Assembly: GCA_037157565.1 (NCBI GenBank)
Contig: JAZHRO010000055.1
Span: 43,741,001-43,805,000 of the forward strand
DNA: 64,000 nt
Source: Thalassia testudinum
Taxonomy: Eukaryota > Streptophyta > Magnoliopsida > Alismatales > Hydrocharitaceae
Direction of reading: 5' to 3'
Part shown: positions 1 through 11,900 of the stretch, one piece after another
How the letters are laid out: each line of letters opens with the position of its first letter
Position numbering within the stretch: position 1 is the stretch's first letter
Program-made: the position numbers and the translations under genes
Notes under the pieces: generated by a model
Databases searched by the model: none
Told to the model about the DNA's origin: nothing
The model's input: the letters and a program-made list of their open reading frames with translations, nothing else

Positions 1-1447
1 TCGGCATCCAAGTGAGCTTGGATCCAGATCTTTTAGCGGGTCTCCTTGATGGAGATCCTTTCTCAGTCTTAGGGCTATACAAGTTATCTACCTTGTTGAT
101 TAAGTTGTTAGAATGTTCCCTAAGACATGTAATTTCCTTTTCTATAACGTGCATCTTAGTTTTTAAATATGAAATTTCTATTTTCAAACTAGTATTTTCC
201 TCAATCAACTTATTATTTTCAATGATTAGGTTATGATTTTCTAACAATAAGTCATCATTTTTAGGACTAGTTTCTAGGTCCTTAAGTAGTTTCTCTAACC
301 TATCATTTTCAGATTTTAACATGCTAAGTTTCTTTTTCATGCTTTTATTTTCTACTTTTAATGATTCACTAGCATCAAATAATTCATTAAAAGCTTCTTG
401 TAAATTTGAGTTTACCTCATCGTCAGAGTCACTTTCGTTGTCGCTTGCTATTGCCATGAAGCCCATGCAGGCGATTTCCTCCTCAGAATTCTCCTCTTTT
501 TCATTCGAGCTCGAGTCATCCCAAGTCGCTTGGAACGCCTTCTTCTTATATTTCTTCTCCTTCTCCTTCTTCTTTTCCTTCTTGAGAAGAGGGCACTCAG
601 GTCGAAGATGACCCTTTTCGTTGCAGTTGTAGCAACGTCTCAAGCTATCTTTTTCCTTCTTCTCCTTCTTTTCTTTCTTTGATTCCCTACAAAACTTGAA
701 AATTTTCTTAAGTAAAAATTTAAAATCTTCGTCATCTGAACTTACCTTGCTATCTGACGTGGCTCTAAATACGAGGGTCTTCTTCGATCTTAGTTCCGGT
801 GTATTCTTCTTCTTCTGCTTTAGCTTAGTCTCGTAGGCCATTAGATTGCCTAGGAGATCCTCCATGTTGAGTTCCTCCACCTCGTTCACCTCCTCGATGG
901 CGATGACCTTCTGTTCCCACTCTGGTCCGAGGGAATGAAGAAGCTTCCCTTGAAGCTCCCCCTTAATGAAAGTCTTTCCTAATGCCTTAAGATTATTTAC
1001 TATGAGAGTGAACCTAGTGTTCATCTCACTCAAAGACTCATTAGATTTCATGGAAGAAGACTCAGATTCTTGTGAAAGTAAATTAAGTTTAGAAGTTTTT
1101 ACCTTAGAGGTGCCCTCGTGAGTTACTTCGAGTGTGTGCCAAATCTCGTATGCGGTGGCACATTGTGAGATTATGTTGAACTCCTTCGGGCTGAGCGCAC
1201 AATACAACGCATTCATTGTCTTCGCGTTGAGAGACAGCTCACGGATTTGTTGTTGTGAGTAGCCTCCTGCGAGTTTCTCTGGGATGTCAAATGGTGTCTC
1301 GCACCTGGCCTAAATCGTGAAGCCATTGGCTTGAAGCCAAGTCTTCATCCACACCTTCCAGTAGAGGTAGTTGCTCCCGTCGAAGAACGGCGGACGGGTC
1401 GTAGACTACCCCTCGAAAATCCTGCTCGCAGAGTTGCTTCCCTCCAT
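1..1447 (-). pseudogene. Sirevirus-like gag polyprotein, decayed and cut by the window edge
   Basis: Starts at ATG 1447 (MEGSNSASR) and reads leftwards to base 1. Gag forms the capsid-like particle and binds element RNA. The N-terminal half has the copia gag signature (SNYLYWKVWMKTWL, QCATAYEIWHTLEVTHEG). A CCHC zinc knuckle (RCYNCNEKGHLRPECP, about 590-640) follows, then a long charged coiled-coil stretch. Two in-frame TAG stops occur near the start, after RIFEG and after NGFTI; downstream of them the frame is open to the edge. The stops make the copy non-functional, although the rest is well kept, which suggests a fairly recent insertion. Family assignment is by motif only. Confidence 0.75.
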
Positions 1448-1481
1448 GATCTTCTTGCTGGGTGTTACTCTAATCTTGCAA

Positions 1482-1499
1482 GAACCTACTCTGATACCA
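1482..1499 (-). other. primer binding site (tRNA-Met type)
   Basis: On the minus strand this reads TGGTATCAGAGTAGGTTC, two bases after the LTR end. It matches the 3' end of initiator tRNA-Met used by most plant copia elements (usual core TGGTATCAGAGC, one mismatch). Confidence 0.75.
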
Positions 1500-1501
1500 A
1501 T

Positions 1502-3260
1502 TGTAATTTTCCCACTTGGAGGGGGTGAAATATGCGTGACGTATAAAATGCGGAATTAAAAAAGATAGCAATCTCACAAAATTAGCAATCGCATAATGTA
1601 CACAATTATTTTTAGGTGGAAACCCAAACCGGGTGAAAACCACCACTTAACCCTCTTGAGTTAGGATTTCCCGATCAATCTAATCGATCAAATCCATTAT
1701 ACGAACTACTTAAATGAGGGTAGTTCAGCCTCAAGTACAACCACGCTACAAGTACAAGGGTAGCGTTCCTTAACCCCTCCTCTTCACAAGGAGGATTTTG
1801 TCCCTTGATGGAGACGGGAATTCGCAATGCGAATACCCAACCAAATAACAAAGAAAAAGATACAAGAATAGTCCTATAGAGCCAACAAAGTAATTCTTAA
1901 ACTAAGCTTCTATAGGTAAAGAAACTTCCCTTTTCTTGGAAGTGCGTCGAATCGGTGACGCGGGTGCATGAACCATGCAACGGCGCTCTGTCGCTCTCTT
2001 AGTTGCGGAGGAAGAGCGGGTGTGCAAATTGGATGAGGCACTTGGATGTGGAACTAGCCTTGAGAGCAAGTGCTTCTTCTACTTCAATTTGACACAAAAT
2101 GAGTGGAAATATTCTTGCAAGATGTGTTTCTACAAGGCAAGGGTTCTCCTCTATTTATAGAGGGCCTAGGAAGGCTTTGGAAGGCTTCCATAGCTGTTGG
2201 GTGCAAATCCAAGGCAAATCAAGTCGGAATCAGGATCAACATGACTTTGACAGAATTATTAGACGTCTTGACTTAAGGTCAGATGTCTGGGTTGTCGTTT
2301 GATTTTAGAGTTAGTCATCTGATCTAGGTAGGTTGATCTTTTTAGACGATGTTGAATCGGAGCAGACGTCAAAACAAGTCTTTTAAGATGTCTGGACATA
2401 AGGTCAGACATCTAATTCTAGATGAGAATCCTTCCTGTTTTTGTCCAGACCTAAACAGGGTTCTAAGTCTAAGTGATCAAATGACAGATTGGTCGTCTGG
2501 CACAAGATCTGGATGTCTAGAAACTAAGTTAACAACGAGTATAGATTTCCAAGAGAGTACAATGCTAGAAAATCTCTCAAAGGAGATTTTAGGTCAGTCG
2601 AGGCAAAAACGGTCGCATACTAGAAGTTTGGGGTCCTCTATGGATGTCTGATATAAGGATAACGATCATTTCCCTCAACGTTTACATAGGCAGTCAACGT
2701 TCCACTAATTGGACGTCTGGCAAAGGCATCAGACATCTCCTAAGACGTCTGAACTAAGGTCTGGACATTTGATTCTAACAGACAAAACCTATTAAGTCCA
2801 GCCTAGATGTTTTGGATGTCTGATCAAACAGTCATACGTCTTAAAAGTCACTATCAGACGTCTGATTTCCAGATTGAACGTCTGATAAGGCTGTCTGAAC
2901 TCTATTTTGGTTTTCTAAGTTCTCTATACAAAAACCTAAGTACTTTACGGTTTGTGCAAGTATTCCTAGGACTACTGTTAGGGTACTTTGAGGCTCTTTA
3001 ACAAGAATCTAAGAAATAAAATAAAGAGCAACAAAAATAAACAAAATATAAAGTACAATAGAAAGGAAATCTATCTTATTCTTCATCTCCTTCCTTCTTC
3101 ATGCTTTCTCTTCTTGCGAAGCTCCTTTGCCTCTGTTAAGCTCCTCCAATCCGCCATGGATGTGACTCAAACTCCATCTAAACACCTGTCTCCATTTGCA
3201 ATTTGACCTGAAAACTAGGACTCAAGCAAATGTTAAAAGACACGTGTTTTGTTATCATCA
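1502..3260 (-). repeat. 5' LTR of the Sirevirus-like element
   Basis: Length is 1759 bp, bounded by TG and CA in minus orientation and abutting the primer site. Between about 2261 and 2885 it holds more than a dozen degenerate copies of a self-complementary word close to AGACGTCTG (for example 2261, 2363, 2711, 2742, 2855, 2876). Such iterated words suggest LTR regulatory repeats. Short plus-strand ORFs here are shadows. Confidence 0.7.
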
Positions 3261-3763
3261 AAATAAACGATCGTGGTGCTCTAGCACGAACAATACTTTC
3301 TCTCTCTCTCTCTGTTCTTCCTCTTAACTTCTTCAATTATTAAATTTTTTGATAGAACTTCCCCTGCAATATAAACTTCTTCCCATAATAAACATTCCAA
3401 ATTAAATATTCACAACTATCATATTCATTCAGACAAATGCAAGTAAAGAAATCATGTGGGTACTCCCCACATTCATTCATATACACAACATATTAAATAG
3501 AATTAAGTGGGTACACCCCACATTTATTCACATACACAACATAACTCACAGAATTAAGTGGGTACACTCCACATTCATGAACATTGACAATTCATTAATG
3601 TAATAAATCACACATTCATACCTCGACGAAACACGTGAATCGGCGAGAACTTGTTTGACGACAGGCGTAACCTCAATCAAATTATACAAATCAAAATAAT
3701 AAATATCAAATTGTAATAAGAAATTAACAAAAAAATTAAATAAAAATTGATAACAAATAAAAT
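3261..3763. other. gene-free flank with 51-bp tandem repeat
   Basis: No coding signal. A TC microsatellite lies near 3300-3320. From 3456 a 51-bp unit beginning GTGGGTACNCCCCAC (itself a small inverted repeat) recurs at 3507 and 3558, giving about 2.5 copies. Confidence 0.6.
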
Positions 3764-4190
3764 ATGAAAGTTTATGTTAATTGTGAGGATTGGAGGAGGG
3801 GATGGTTGGCAGCGCATGGGGGTGAAGGGGGGGACTGGGAAGGGGGCGGAGGGGGATGCGGGGGCGGGAGGGGGCTGGGGCAGAGGGGGCGGACAGTGCA
3901 GGGGGTTGAGGGGGTGGCGGGATGGGGCCGAGGGTGGAGGGGGCGGGTGGTGCAGGGGATCTTGCGTGGGTAGAGGAGAGTTGGAGGGCCATGAGGGCGG
4001 GGTCGTGGGGCGACGAGGGGAGGGGAGCTCAGGCTTCTCACCGAAGGGAAGGAGAGGCGACGGCGTGGGAGGGAGCTTGGGTCACGGGAGAGGACAACGA
4101 CGATTGCAGAGGGCTCGTGGGGAGGAGAGCAAAGAAGATGATTTCGGGCGGAGGGGGAGTGGGGGCGACGCGGGAGCAGTTATAGTAAAA
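3764..4190. other. strongly G-rich plus-strand tract
   Basis: A run of about 420 bp is dominated by GGG/GGGG blocks on the plus strand, between AT-rich DNA and the CACTA-like end. Open frames on both strands (glycine-rich on +, proline-rich on -) follow from base bias and show no domain. It could be internal sequence of the adjacent DNA transposon and could form G-quadruplexes. Confidence 0.5.
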
Positions 4191-4674
4191 CTTGGCGATG
4201 GTTAATAATTTGAGACAGTCAACTGATAAACTGTTGCAAATGGCTACTTTATCTCGAGACACAGAAGAAGATATTTTTGGTGGTTTGCGATAGTTCACCA
4301 ATTAACCGTCGCAAATACATTGCCTTCTGCGCACGTGCACTAAACAAAAATTTCACTATCTTTCGAGACAATACCTCAAGTAGCGACGGTTTATGCAAAA
4401 TTGTTTCCAATTGAGTATTAGCAATGGTTATCATAATAACTGTCGCCAAATGTCCTTATCCCACCACGCGTGAATAAGCTGGGGGAGGGCGGGAGAGCTC
4501 ATTAGTGATGGTTAACCCTTAACCGTTGCAAGATTTCTAACAAATTCACAATGCGCCCTCCCAACTCTAATTAACGACATTGCAATACATAACTGTCACT
4601 AAGTATCCACTATTAGAGATGGTTTCGAGACCATCGCAAAATAACCGTCGCCAATAGTGCGTTTTCTTGTATTG
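4191..4674. mobile_element. CACTA (En/Spm)-like terminal region
   Basis: The segment repeats words around GCGACGGTTA and its complement TAACCGTCGC with drift at about 4194, 4279-4315, 4381, 4421-4450, 4504-4530 and 4612-4655. The right end reads as CAATACAAGAAAAC on the minus strand, one base from the CACTACAAGAAAA end common in plant CACTA transposons. Subterminal arrays of this sort are where the CACTA transposase binds. I did not find a matching left end or a transposase, so this is probably a fragment or a non-autonomous copy. Confidence 0.5.
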
Positions 4675-6649
4675 ACAATGGTCATGTCTTCTTTGTTTCA
4701 AAAACAAAAAGTATATATATATATATATCAACTATGTTACCACGTTTCATGGATAAATACCTTGAATACCATCTTCAACAGTAAAAGATGCATCCATATT
4801 CTCACTAGAGCATGATCGATCCATGGAGCCCTATGATTGAACAGAATGAGAGCACCGCATTTTTTTTTGTTGAGATAAAAATGAAGATAACAAACAAAAG
4901 GAAAGAGAGTTATCTGTTATACACCTAATGATCCTGTCATATTTTTCGGTGAATGTATGGTAACTAAATTAAAAAGCTATTAATTGATTACTTCCGTGAA
5001 TCCAGGAAACCACCATGATATGAATAGTAGTTTCTGATACCATGGTGGAAATTGAAAAGCGGAATTGCAATCTGACATGTACAATCGAATGCCTTAAATC
5101 AAGTGCTCATTTTTAATCTATTGAGCATTGTGCTCAAAAGATACTTTTCCTATATATATAGAAAAGAAAACGTAGCATTGAGAGCACTCTAAATAAACAT
5201 ATTATGCACCAAATTTCAAGTCAATCCAATGCTTCTATCCCTTACATTGAAGGAGGCTCAATTTCAATAGCCTAAGTATTACTAAATTTGATCATATTTG
5301 ATGGAGTTATTAGGGTGGTCCAATTTTAATGAAATTTTGTGTACTTTTTGCTTTTATTGAATGATTTTAATTAGCAAATTTTCATTTTATAACCGTAATT
5401 TTGTATAGAAATATGCCTAAGCTGCACATAAGTTAGGTACAGGTGAGCTGCATACTCCCTTCCCCCCCCTCCCCCCCCTCTCTCTCTATATATATATGTA
5501 TGTATGTATTTATGGAAAGTATCTAGTGAGCATAGTGCTCACAAATGATCAAAAAGGGCTAAACTATGACCAACGAATCTCACGACTTCATGAAACCACC
5601 CTAGGATATCTAAAGTATTTTTAATCCCTACACATAAATCATTGATTATTTTTGGAAATATTCAATCATAATATATGGAATATCTCATCAAATCCTCAAA
5701 AATCATGCATTAGTTATTTTCCATAGTATTACAACTCAACTTCCAACATCTTTTGTACTCAATATCTCTTTATAATACAAAAACTATATTAGATGAAAAT
5801 GACATATTACAAAGTAATCAACGTATTACAATATTATATATTAAACATTACAACCATTCACCATAATGAGATGTCAGAACACATCATATTACAGTAATAC
5901 ATTAGATATGTGTCTCCATATTTTTTGTTTGTATTACAGTTTAAAAATGAATCGTATATTACAAAAAATATATATTTAATTCAATGAAATCTTATGCACT
6001 TGTAATTCAATCATGTATGATACATATTAGATGCAATATGTTTTATGTTGCAAAGCATTTACTAAACATTGCATGGAATATTCAAAGAGTTTCACACAAT
6101 TAGTTGAAACTGTTATAATACTCTATTTAGTTCATTATAAGAATACATTTATTTGTTACAACTCATATATGAAACTGTTATAACTGTACACAATTATCGT
6201 TAGAAATGCAATTATATTTTATTACAATAATTTTAAATATATTTACATGGATTCTTATATAATTTCAAGAGTCGAATACATAAATTTTTTATTTGATTGG
6301 TCTCACTTTCTTGGATTCTTGAATACATAATATAGATATTTATGATTTTAAATATATTGCTATTGTATTGCAATTAATCACATAATATAGATATTTATGA
6401 TTTTAAATATATTGCTATTGTATTGCAATTAATCTACATATATATACCGCACTACTTTTTAAATAACTTAATAAATATAAATACACATAGATTATATTTA
6501 TGTTAAATACATTCAACCTCAGAGATGTTATAATACCACGTATCGTTTATATGGGTGATATTTGATATGCTCATGCGAGCTTAATTTAAGGAATCCTATT
6601 ATATGCTTATAACTCATTTTATAGGTAGTGTACTTTCTAGATACAACCC

Positions 6650-6685
<36 letters not shown>

Positions 6686-6780
6686 TGTATGTATATATAT
6701 ATATATATATGTATGTATATATTCAAATTTCATCCAGAAGAATGTCTTGGTGTGAAATAATTGAGAAGTAAAGTTTATTA
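4675..6780. other. AT-rich gene-free region
   Basis: No coding potential. It contains AT runs near 4711-4728, a poly-C/CT/AT/GTAT tract at about 5456-5510, and AT/GTAT repeats at about 6650-6720. Two similar short palindromic motifs (TGAGCAYTGTGCTCA-like) occur near 5124 and 5528, suggesting ends of an unidentified small element. Confidence 0.5.
6326..6434. repeat. 55-bp tandem duplication
   Basis: A unit starting CATAATATAGATATTTATG at 6326 recurs, nearly unchanged, at 6381. It sits in AT-rich DNA and shows no coding role. Confidence 0.8.
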
Positions 6781-7668
6781 ATTGTTTACTAGGCGTGCGT
6801 TGCAAGGGGCACCTCACGGGCTTCCTACAAAATTTCCAATTTTTTTTGTGTTACTTCAAAATCACTAACTACATTTAATCCTTAGTCCACCGTACTCTTT
6901 ACCTTTCCCCTTCCCCTCCTTTTCACCTTTAAGCCTCGACACAACCACCCAAAAAGCTCCTCCACCACTCGTCTCCTTCCTAACACCACTCTTCGGTCTG
7001 AGAGAGAGAGAGAGTAAGAGAGAGAGAGGCAAAGAGAGCTCATCACCGATGGCTGATAGGTGCACCTCACCATCGGTGCACCGCCGCTGTGGCTTATGGA
7101 GCTGATGAGCCATGGAGTAGTGGAGGTCCTCGAGGAGGGGAGGAGAGGAGAGTCAGGGTTGGTTACAGGTAGTGGATACTCAAATTGGGTCACCTAATGG
7201 GTACCCCAATGTGTATCCAAATAAGGTCTCAGTAAGTGACGGGTTGCACATAATAGATACTTGACCCATACTTGGTGGATAGGTATCCGGCCTAATAAGG
7301 CCAAAAGTCATGGGGTGGGTTAGGTACCTAATGTTACTGGGCCAAATGAGCATCCCTAGTTGGCTATCACTTATTTGTGGCTAATTACATAGTCTGGGTT
7401 GGTTTAAGGATTGCTACTGTGTGTTGTGAACAACCACTCTATTATAGTTTTTATATTTTCACTCTATGATATAGTTGGCTATAGTATTAAAAATCCATAT
7501 TTCAATGTCTTTCTTCTAGGTACAAGTAGATGAATAAGTTGTAAGTGGTGGTGTATGAATTCTTGAACCTCTATTAATGTGGTATAACTGTCATGTGTAA
7601 TAGCAGCAACAATATCATCGATGGTCAACCATCAAATATAAAAAAATGTCATTCATGTATTTTGGCAC
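6781..7668. other. gene-free region with GA repeat
   Basis: Contains a GA microsatellite at about 7000-7028. Minus-strand ORFs across 6865-7193 are serine/leucine-rich readings of the repeat and show no domain. Nothing else is recognisable. Confidence 0.5.
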
Positions 7669-7782
7669 AAATCACCGATGATTTGTGGAAAATCACTGGT
7701 GATTTGGTGTTGTGCTTAAAGGCACCCCATTCCTGTGTTTAGGGAAATCATTGGTGATTTTTTCCGAAATCATCAATGATTT
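7669..7782. repeat. cluster of four AAATCAYYRRTGATTT palindromes
   Basis: Near-perfect 16-bp palindromes lie at 7669-7684, 7689-7705, 7745-7760 and 7767-7782, each with a slightly different centre. Four copies in about 115 bp is far beyond chance. No flanking coding sequence or clear terminal repeat was found. Confidence 0.75.
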
Positions 7783-7980
7783 TTTTGGTAATTTAGACAA
7801 ATTGATACTGGTGAAAAGATGCGACCATTAATGACACTCTCAGATATTGGTTGCAATAGCGAAAAGATGTGACGTACATATAAAAAATCTTCCTATTTTT
7901 ATTACTATTCATCGTATCATTCATCTTATCCATAGCACGTTAGTTATCCCACATACTTATCTCACATCCAAATGAAGCCT

Positions 7981-8356
7981 AAGGCTTAGTTTACTTGGGG
8001 GTTAACCCCTCAAAAGGGGTGTTAACCTTCATTTACTTGACTACTTAACCCCCAATTAGCTAAGCTGTGTTTACCCATTTTAACATTGATTTGTCTAACA
8101 CCAGTTTCAATTGGTATTAGTCAAACCAATATTAAAATTATACATCACTCGTATCTCTAACATCTCTCATATTTTATATATTTAATACCACTATCAAGTA
8201 AACGTCACAAGAATTAACACCACAACTTAACATTAATTCAAATAAATATAAACTGATATTAACAATATTCTGTAAGTAAATACAATAATTATACATTAAT
8301 ACTAATTTCATATTTTTTAACATCACTTTCCAAATCCGTCAAATAAACTAACCCTA
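7981..8356. mobile_element. MITE-like element with terminal inverted repeats
   Basis: The left end (AAGGCTTAGTTTACTTGG) and the complement of the right end (AGGGTTAGTTTATTTG) form imperfect inverted repeats about 375 bp apart. The interior is AT-rich and non-coding. Size and structure fit a non-autonomous DNA transposon; I could not fix a target duplication, so the superfamily is open. Confidence 0.5.
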
Positions 8357-8757
8357 AAAGATAAAAGGAAAAAATATCTATTTGTCTCATGATTAAGTAG
8401 TGGAGAAATTATTGACCACCGTAGATGAAGTGAAAAATACATAAAATTTCATGTCAATTCAACACTCTTATCCCCGTATCCAAGGGGATCAGTACAAGGT
8501 GCCAAGGCCTTCGGATTTCAATGAAATTTGGTGAACTTCGTGTTTATTTAAATGATTTTAAATTTTAATTTGTATTTTAAAATATTAATTGAGTAAAAAG
8601 ATTTCAACTGGCTTTTTGGGTTGGAGTTTCGGCTTTGGGTTCCCCCATGTTCGAATTCGGCCTAAAGCTAAGCCCAAAAATTGGTTTGGGCATTCGGTTT
8701 GCGTTTTAGTCTGGGTCGGGTTAGGCTTTGGCTTGGCTGGACCGAATCTCCAGCTTC
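8357..8757 (+). promoter_or_regulatory. presumed WDR3 promoter region
   Basis: This is the stretch between the MITE-like element and the candidate uORF. Composition shifts from AT-rich to GC-richer near 8600-8720, with repeated GGGTTNGGNTT-like words. No clear TATA box stands out. The role is inferred from position only. Confidence 0.3.
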
Positions 8758-8976
8758 ATGGTTTCTAATTCTTCTCCTCTTCCAGTTCTTGTATCCCCAC
8801 ACGGTTCAACCCAAAGCCCGCGACCAACCCTTACTCGCATAAACCCTCCCTGCACCCCGAACCCACCACCTTCCTTCTCCCTTCAGCTGCTCCATCCTCC
8901 CACCCGATACCCAAAACCCTTTGCAGCAGCAGCAGCAGCAGCAGCAGAAGAAGAAACAGAGAAGGGGCAATGGTGA
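8758..8976 (+). promoter_or_regulatory. candidate uORF overlapping the WDR3 start
   Basis: An ATG at 8758 opens a 72-codon frame (MVSNSSPLPVLVSP...) whose TGA stop (8974-8976) overlaps the WDR3 start in the string ATGGTGA. A GCA repeat (8923-8947) inside it codes a short alanine run followed by acidic residues. If the mRNA starts upstream of 8758, ribosomes translating this frame would stop two bases beyond the main ATG, a layout that can allow or restrict reinitiation. If the transcript starts downstream, the uORF is not present. The peptide has no recognisable domain. Confidence 0.35.
8923..8947. repeat. GCA trinucleotide repeat in the 5' leader
   Basis: About eight GCA units end 23 bases before the WDR3 start codon. 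It would be length-variable between individuals and lies within the candidate uORF. Confidence 0.85.
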
Positions 8977-11900
8977 AGGCGTACCTGCGGTACGAGGCGG
9001 CGCTGTCGTTCGGGGTGATAGCTTCCTTGGAGTGCAACATATGCTTCGACACCACAGGGAAGCACCTCCTCGCCCCCGCCCTTGAGAACCTCGCCCTCTG
9101 GAACCTCCGCCAGGGCACCTGCTCCAAGCTTCTCTCCCCCTCCCCCTCCCTCTCCGCATCCGCGCCCTCCCGCCCCCTCGTCCTTACCGCCATCGCTTCC
9201 TCGCCCAATCCCTCTTCCCCCTCTGTGAGTCCCATGCTCTCCCTCCAGCACGTTCTTGCTCTCAGGATGGATGCGCGAAAAACCCGAGTTTCAAATTACA
9301 ATGCTTCTGGAGTGGATTCTCTTGATTTTTTTTTTTTTTTTTTTGAGTTGCGAGATCTTCTCAGTGTGTGGGCTTCTCAAGTAGAGTTGTGGATCCATTA
9401 CCTTATGTTTTTACTTAGTTGCAGGGACGGTCGATCTGAAAAATGAATTTATTTTTACAAGCCATCCACAAAATTGATACTTGAGAGTGCTATAAATTGC
9501 AGCGCTTCTGATGTGATCCTTTCTGTTTCATATCTCAATTGAGAGTCTGATTGCCGAATACGAATTTGAGCGTTCAAAGGTCTGAATTGCAATGTCCGGG
9601 AAGAATCTAAAAAGTGAATTTTCTGAGGATCTCCTTAAAGATATACAATACCAGCATTTCTTCAAAAACTTATCCTACAATTGGGATGAAAATACAAAAT
9701 CTATTATCTTCTCAGCAGCATTCAAAATTTTTCTTTGGGTGTCATAAAAAAAAAGATGGGGATGAATGGATTTTCTCGGAATTCTGATTTTCCGAAAGAA
9801 CTTTGCAGAACTTCTTTAGCTCAGATGTTAGCCCCCCATTCTCCCAATTTCCTACTTAATTTCCACGTTTTCCTTTGAATGAATGATGGTGATTGCATGG
9901 TGTCAATTAGGCGGCAAGTGGGCATGCAGATGGGAGCATAAGGATATGGGATTGTGGCAAAGGATCATGTGACACGACCTTGAATGGGCACAAAGGAGCC
10001 GTGACTGCTCTTAGGTATAATAAAGCAGCGTCCTTACTGGCATCTGGGAGCAAAGACAATGATATCATACTTTGGGATTTGGTGGGTGAAGTGGGCCTTT
10101 TTCGGTTACGTGGGCACCGTGACCAGGTTAGAGTCTTTCATCTTTTTTTGTTTTTTATTTTGAAAAATGAATTATGCATCCCTTCTGATCATTTGGAAGT
10201 AAAATAGGTGACAGATCTTGTTTTCCTGGATTCTGGCAAGAAGCTGGTTAGTTGCTCCAAGGATAAGTTTATGAGGGTGTGGGACCTTGTTACACAGCGC
10301 TGTGATCAAATAGTTGGCGGGCATCACAGTGAAATTTGGTCGGTGGATGTTGACCCCGAGGAAAAGTATCTAGTAACTGGATCTGCAGACCAAGAACTGA
10401 GGTTTTATCAGGTTATGCATGATTCGGATGCAAACCAGACTGATATTTCTCAGGATAAATGGGATGTTCTAAAGTATTTTGGAGAAATCCAGCGCCAAGT
10501 CAAGGACAGGGTGTCATCTGTTCGGTTTAACAAGGATGGGAATCTCCTTGCCTGCCAGGTTGCAGGCAGGACGGTTGAGATTTTTAAGGTGTTGGATGAT
10601 GCTCAAGCAATGAAAAAGGCCAAAAGGAGAATCCATAGGAGGAAGGAGAAGAAATCTTCAAGGAGGGAGGAGAAATCTTTGGAAGAATCCAATGAGATGG
10701 TTGCCAATGGTGATGACAATATTGCATCTGGACAACAAGTGAATCAACTCAGAGTTACTGTTTCTGATGTATTCAAGCTTCTCCCAATACTACGAGCAAG
10801 CAAGAAAATATGTTCTATTGCTTTCTCTCCGGTAACTTCCACAAAAGGGGCCCTTGCCACCCTAGCACTGTCTCTTAATAATAACATGCTGGAATCTTAC
10901 TCAATTCAAGACACTGCAGCCATCAAAGCACATGCTATTGAGCTCCCTGGGCATCGCTCTGATATCAGAAGCCTCACCCTTAGTTCTGACAGTACTCTCT
11001 TGATGTCTACCAGTCACAATGCCGTAAAATTTTGGAATCCTGGAACTGGTTCATGCCTTCGCACAATAGATTCAGGATATGGACTGTGTTGCTTTTTTGT
11101 TCCTGGTAATAGATATGCACTTGTTGGGACCAAAGCTGGTGATCTGGAAATCATTGATGTTGGGAGTGGAAGCTGCTTGGAAGTTATCAAAGCTCACACC
11201 GATTCTGTTAGGTCAATTGCATGTCTTCCAGATGAAAGTGGGTTTGCCACTGGGGGAGCTGATCATGATGTTAAGTTCTGGGAGTATCAGCTTCAGCAGA
11301 ACCTTGAACAAGTGAGAATTTAAAAGTTGTGGTGATTTATGTCTAAATTTTTGGTTGTTACAATTTCAAAATCTCAAATAAAACATTATACTTAGAATGA
11401 GACTTTGGGTACAACGTTTCCTCCCTTTTCATTTTGTCCTTTTTAAGGTTAGCATAAATTTTCTTTTTCTAAGTTAGGAGGTATAGGCTCTGTACTATAT
11501 ATTTTTGGAAGGTTTTAGGCTCTGCACTATTCAAAACAATATCATGATGCTGCATGCTTAGTAATAAAGTGTGGTTCCTTAAATTGGTTTTTAATGAATA
11601 CCTTACTTAGATTTTTAAAAAGAAACTGTATGGTCCTAACTATAAGTTTATAATGCTTTTCTATTAGGGAAACATTAAAGCTATTTTCGGGCCATGGAGA
11701 TATGTAATATACTTTTTCTAATGTGGTGAGTTACTTTTTCAGGGCTCAAAGCAGTTAACAGTTATGAATGTAAGGACTTTGAAAATGACAGAGGATGTTC
11801 TTGTGGTTTGTGTCAGTCCTGATGCCAAGTACATAGCCGCTGCCATATTAGATGGAACAGTCAGGGTTAGTTTCATGATTACTTTTGTACATGATTTTGC

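Larger units (their letters stand above)
1..3260 (-). mobile_element. Sirevirus-like Ty1/copia retrotransposon, 5' part
   Basis: Read on the minus strand, this holds a long LTR (1502-3260), a tRNA-Met-type primer site and a gag gene that runs off the left edge. The LTR starts TGATGATAACAAAACACG and ends ATTACA, so it has normal TG/CA ends. LTRs longer than 1.5 kb and a gag with a lysine/glutamate-rich coiled tail are typical of the Sirevirus branch of plant copia elements. The pol genes and second LTR lie outside the window, so no target duplication can be checked. Confidence 0.8.

Noticed and set aside
3456..3600. Possible CRISPR-like array (51-bp period)
   Set aside because: The copies are contiguous tandem repeats without unique spacers, and this is plant nuclear DNA.
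3772..4205. Glycine-rich and proline-rich ORFs in the G-rich tract
   Set aside because: Several frames on both strands are open at once, as base bias predicts.
6614..6817. ORF rich in Tyr-Ile-His repeats
   Set aside because: It is a reading of the AT/GTAT microsatellite.
8806..9251. Long minus-strand ORFs opposite WDR3 exon 1
   Set aside because: They are glycine/arginine-rich shadows of the GC-rich exon and GCA repeat; the plus strand carries the conserved WDR3 sequence.
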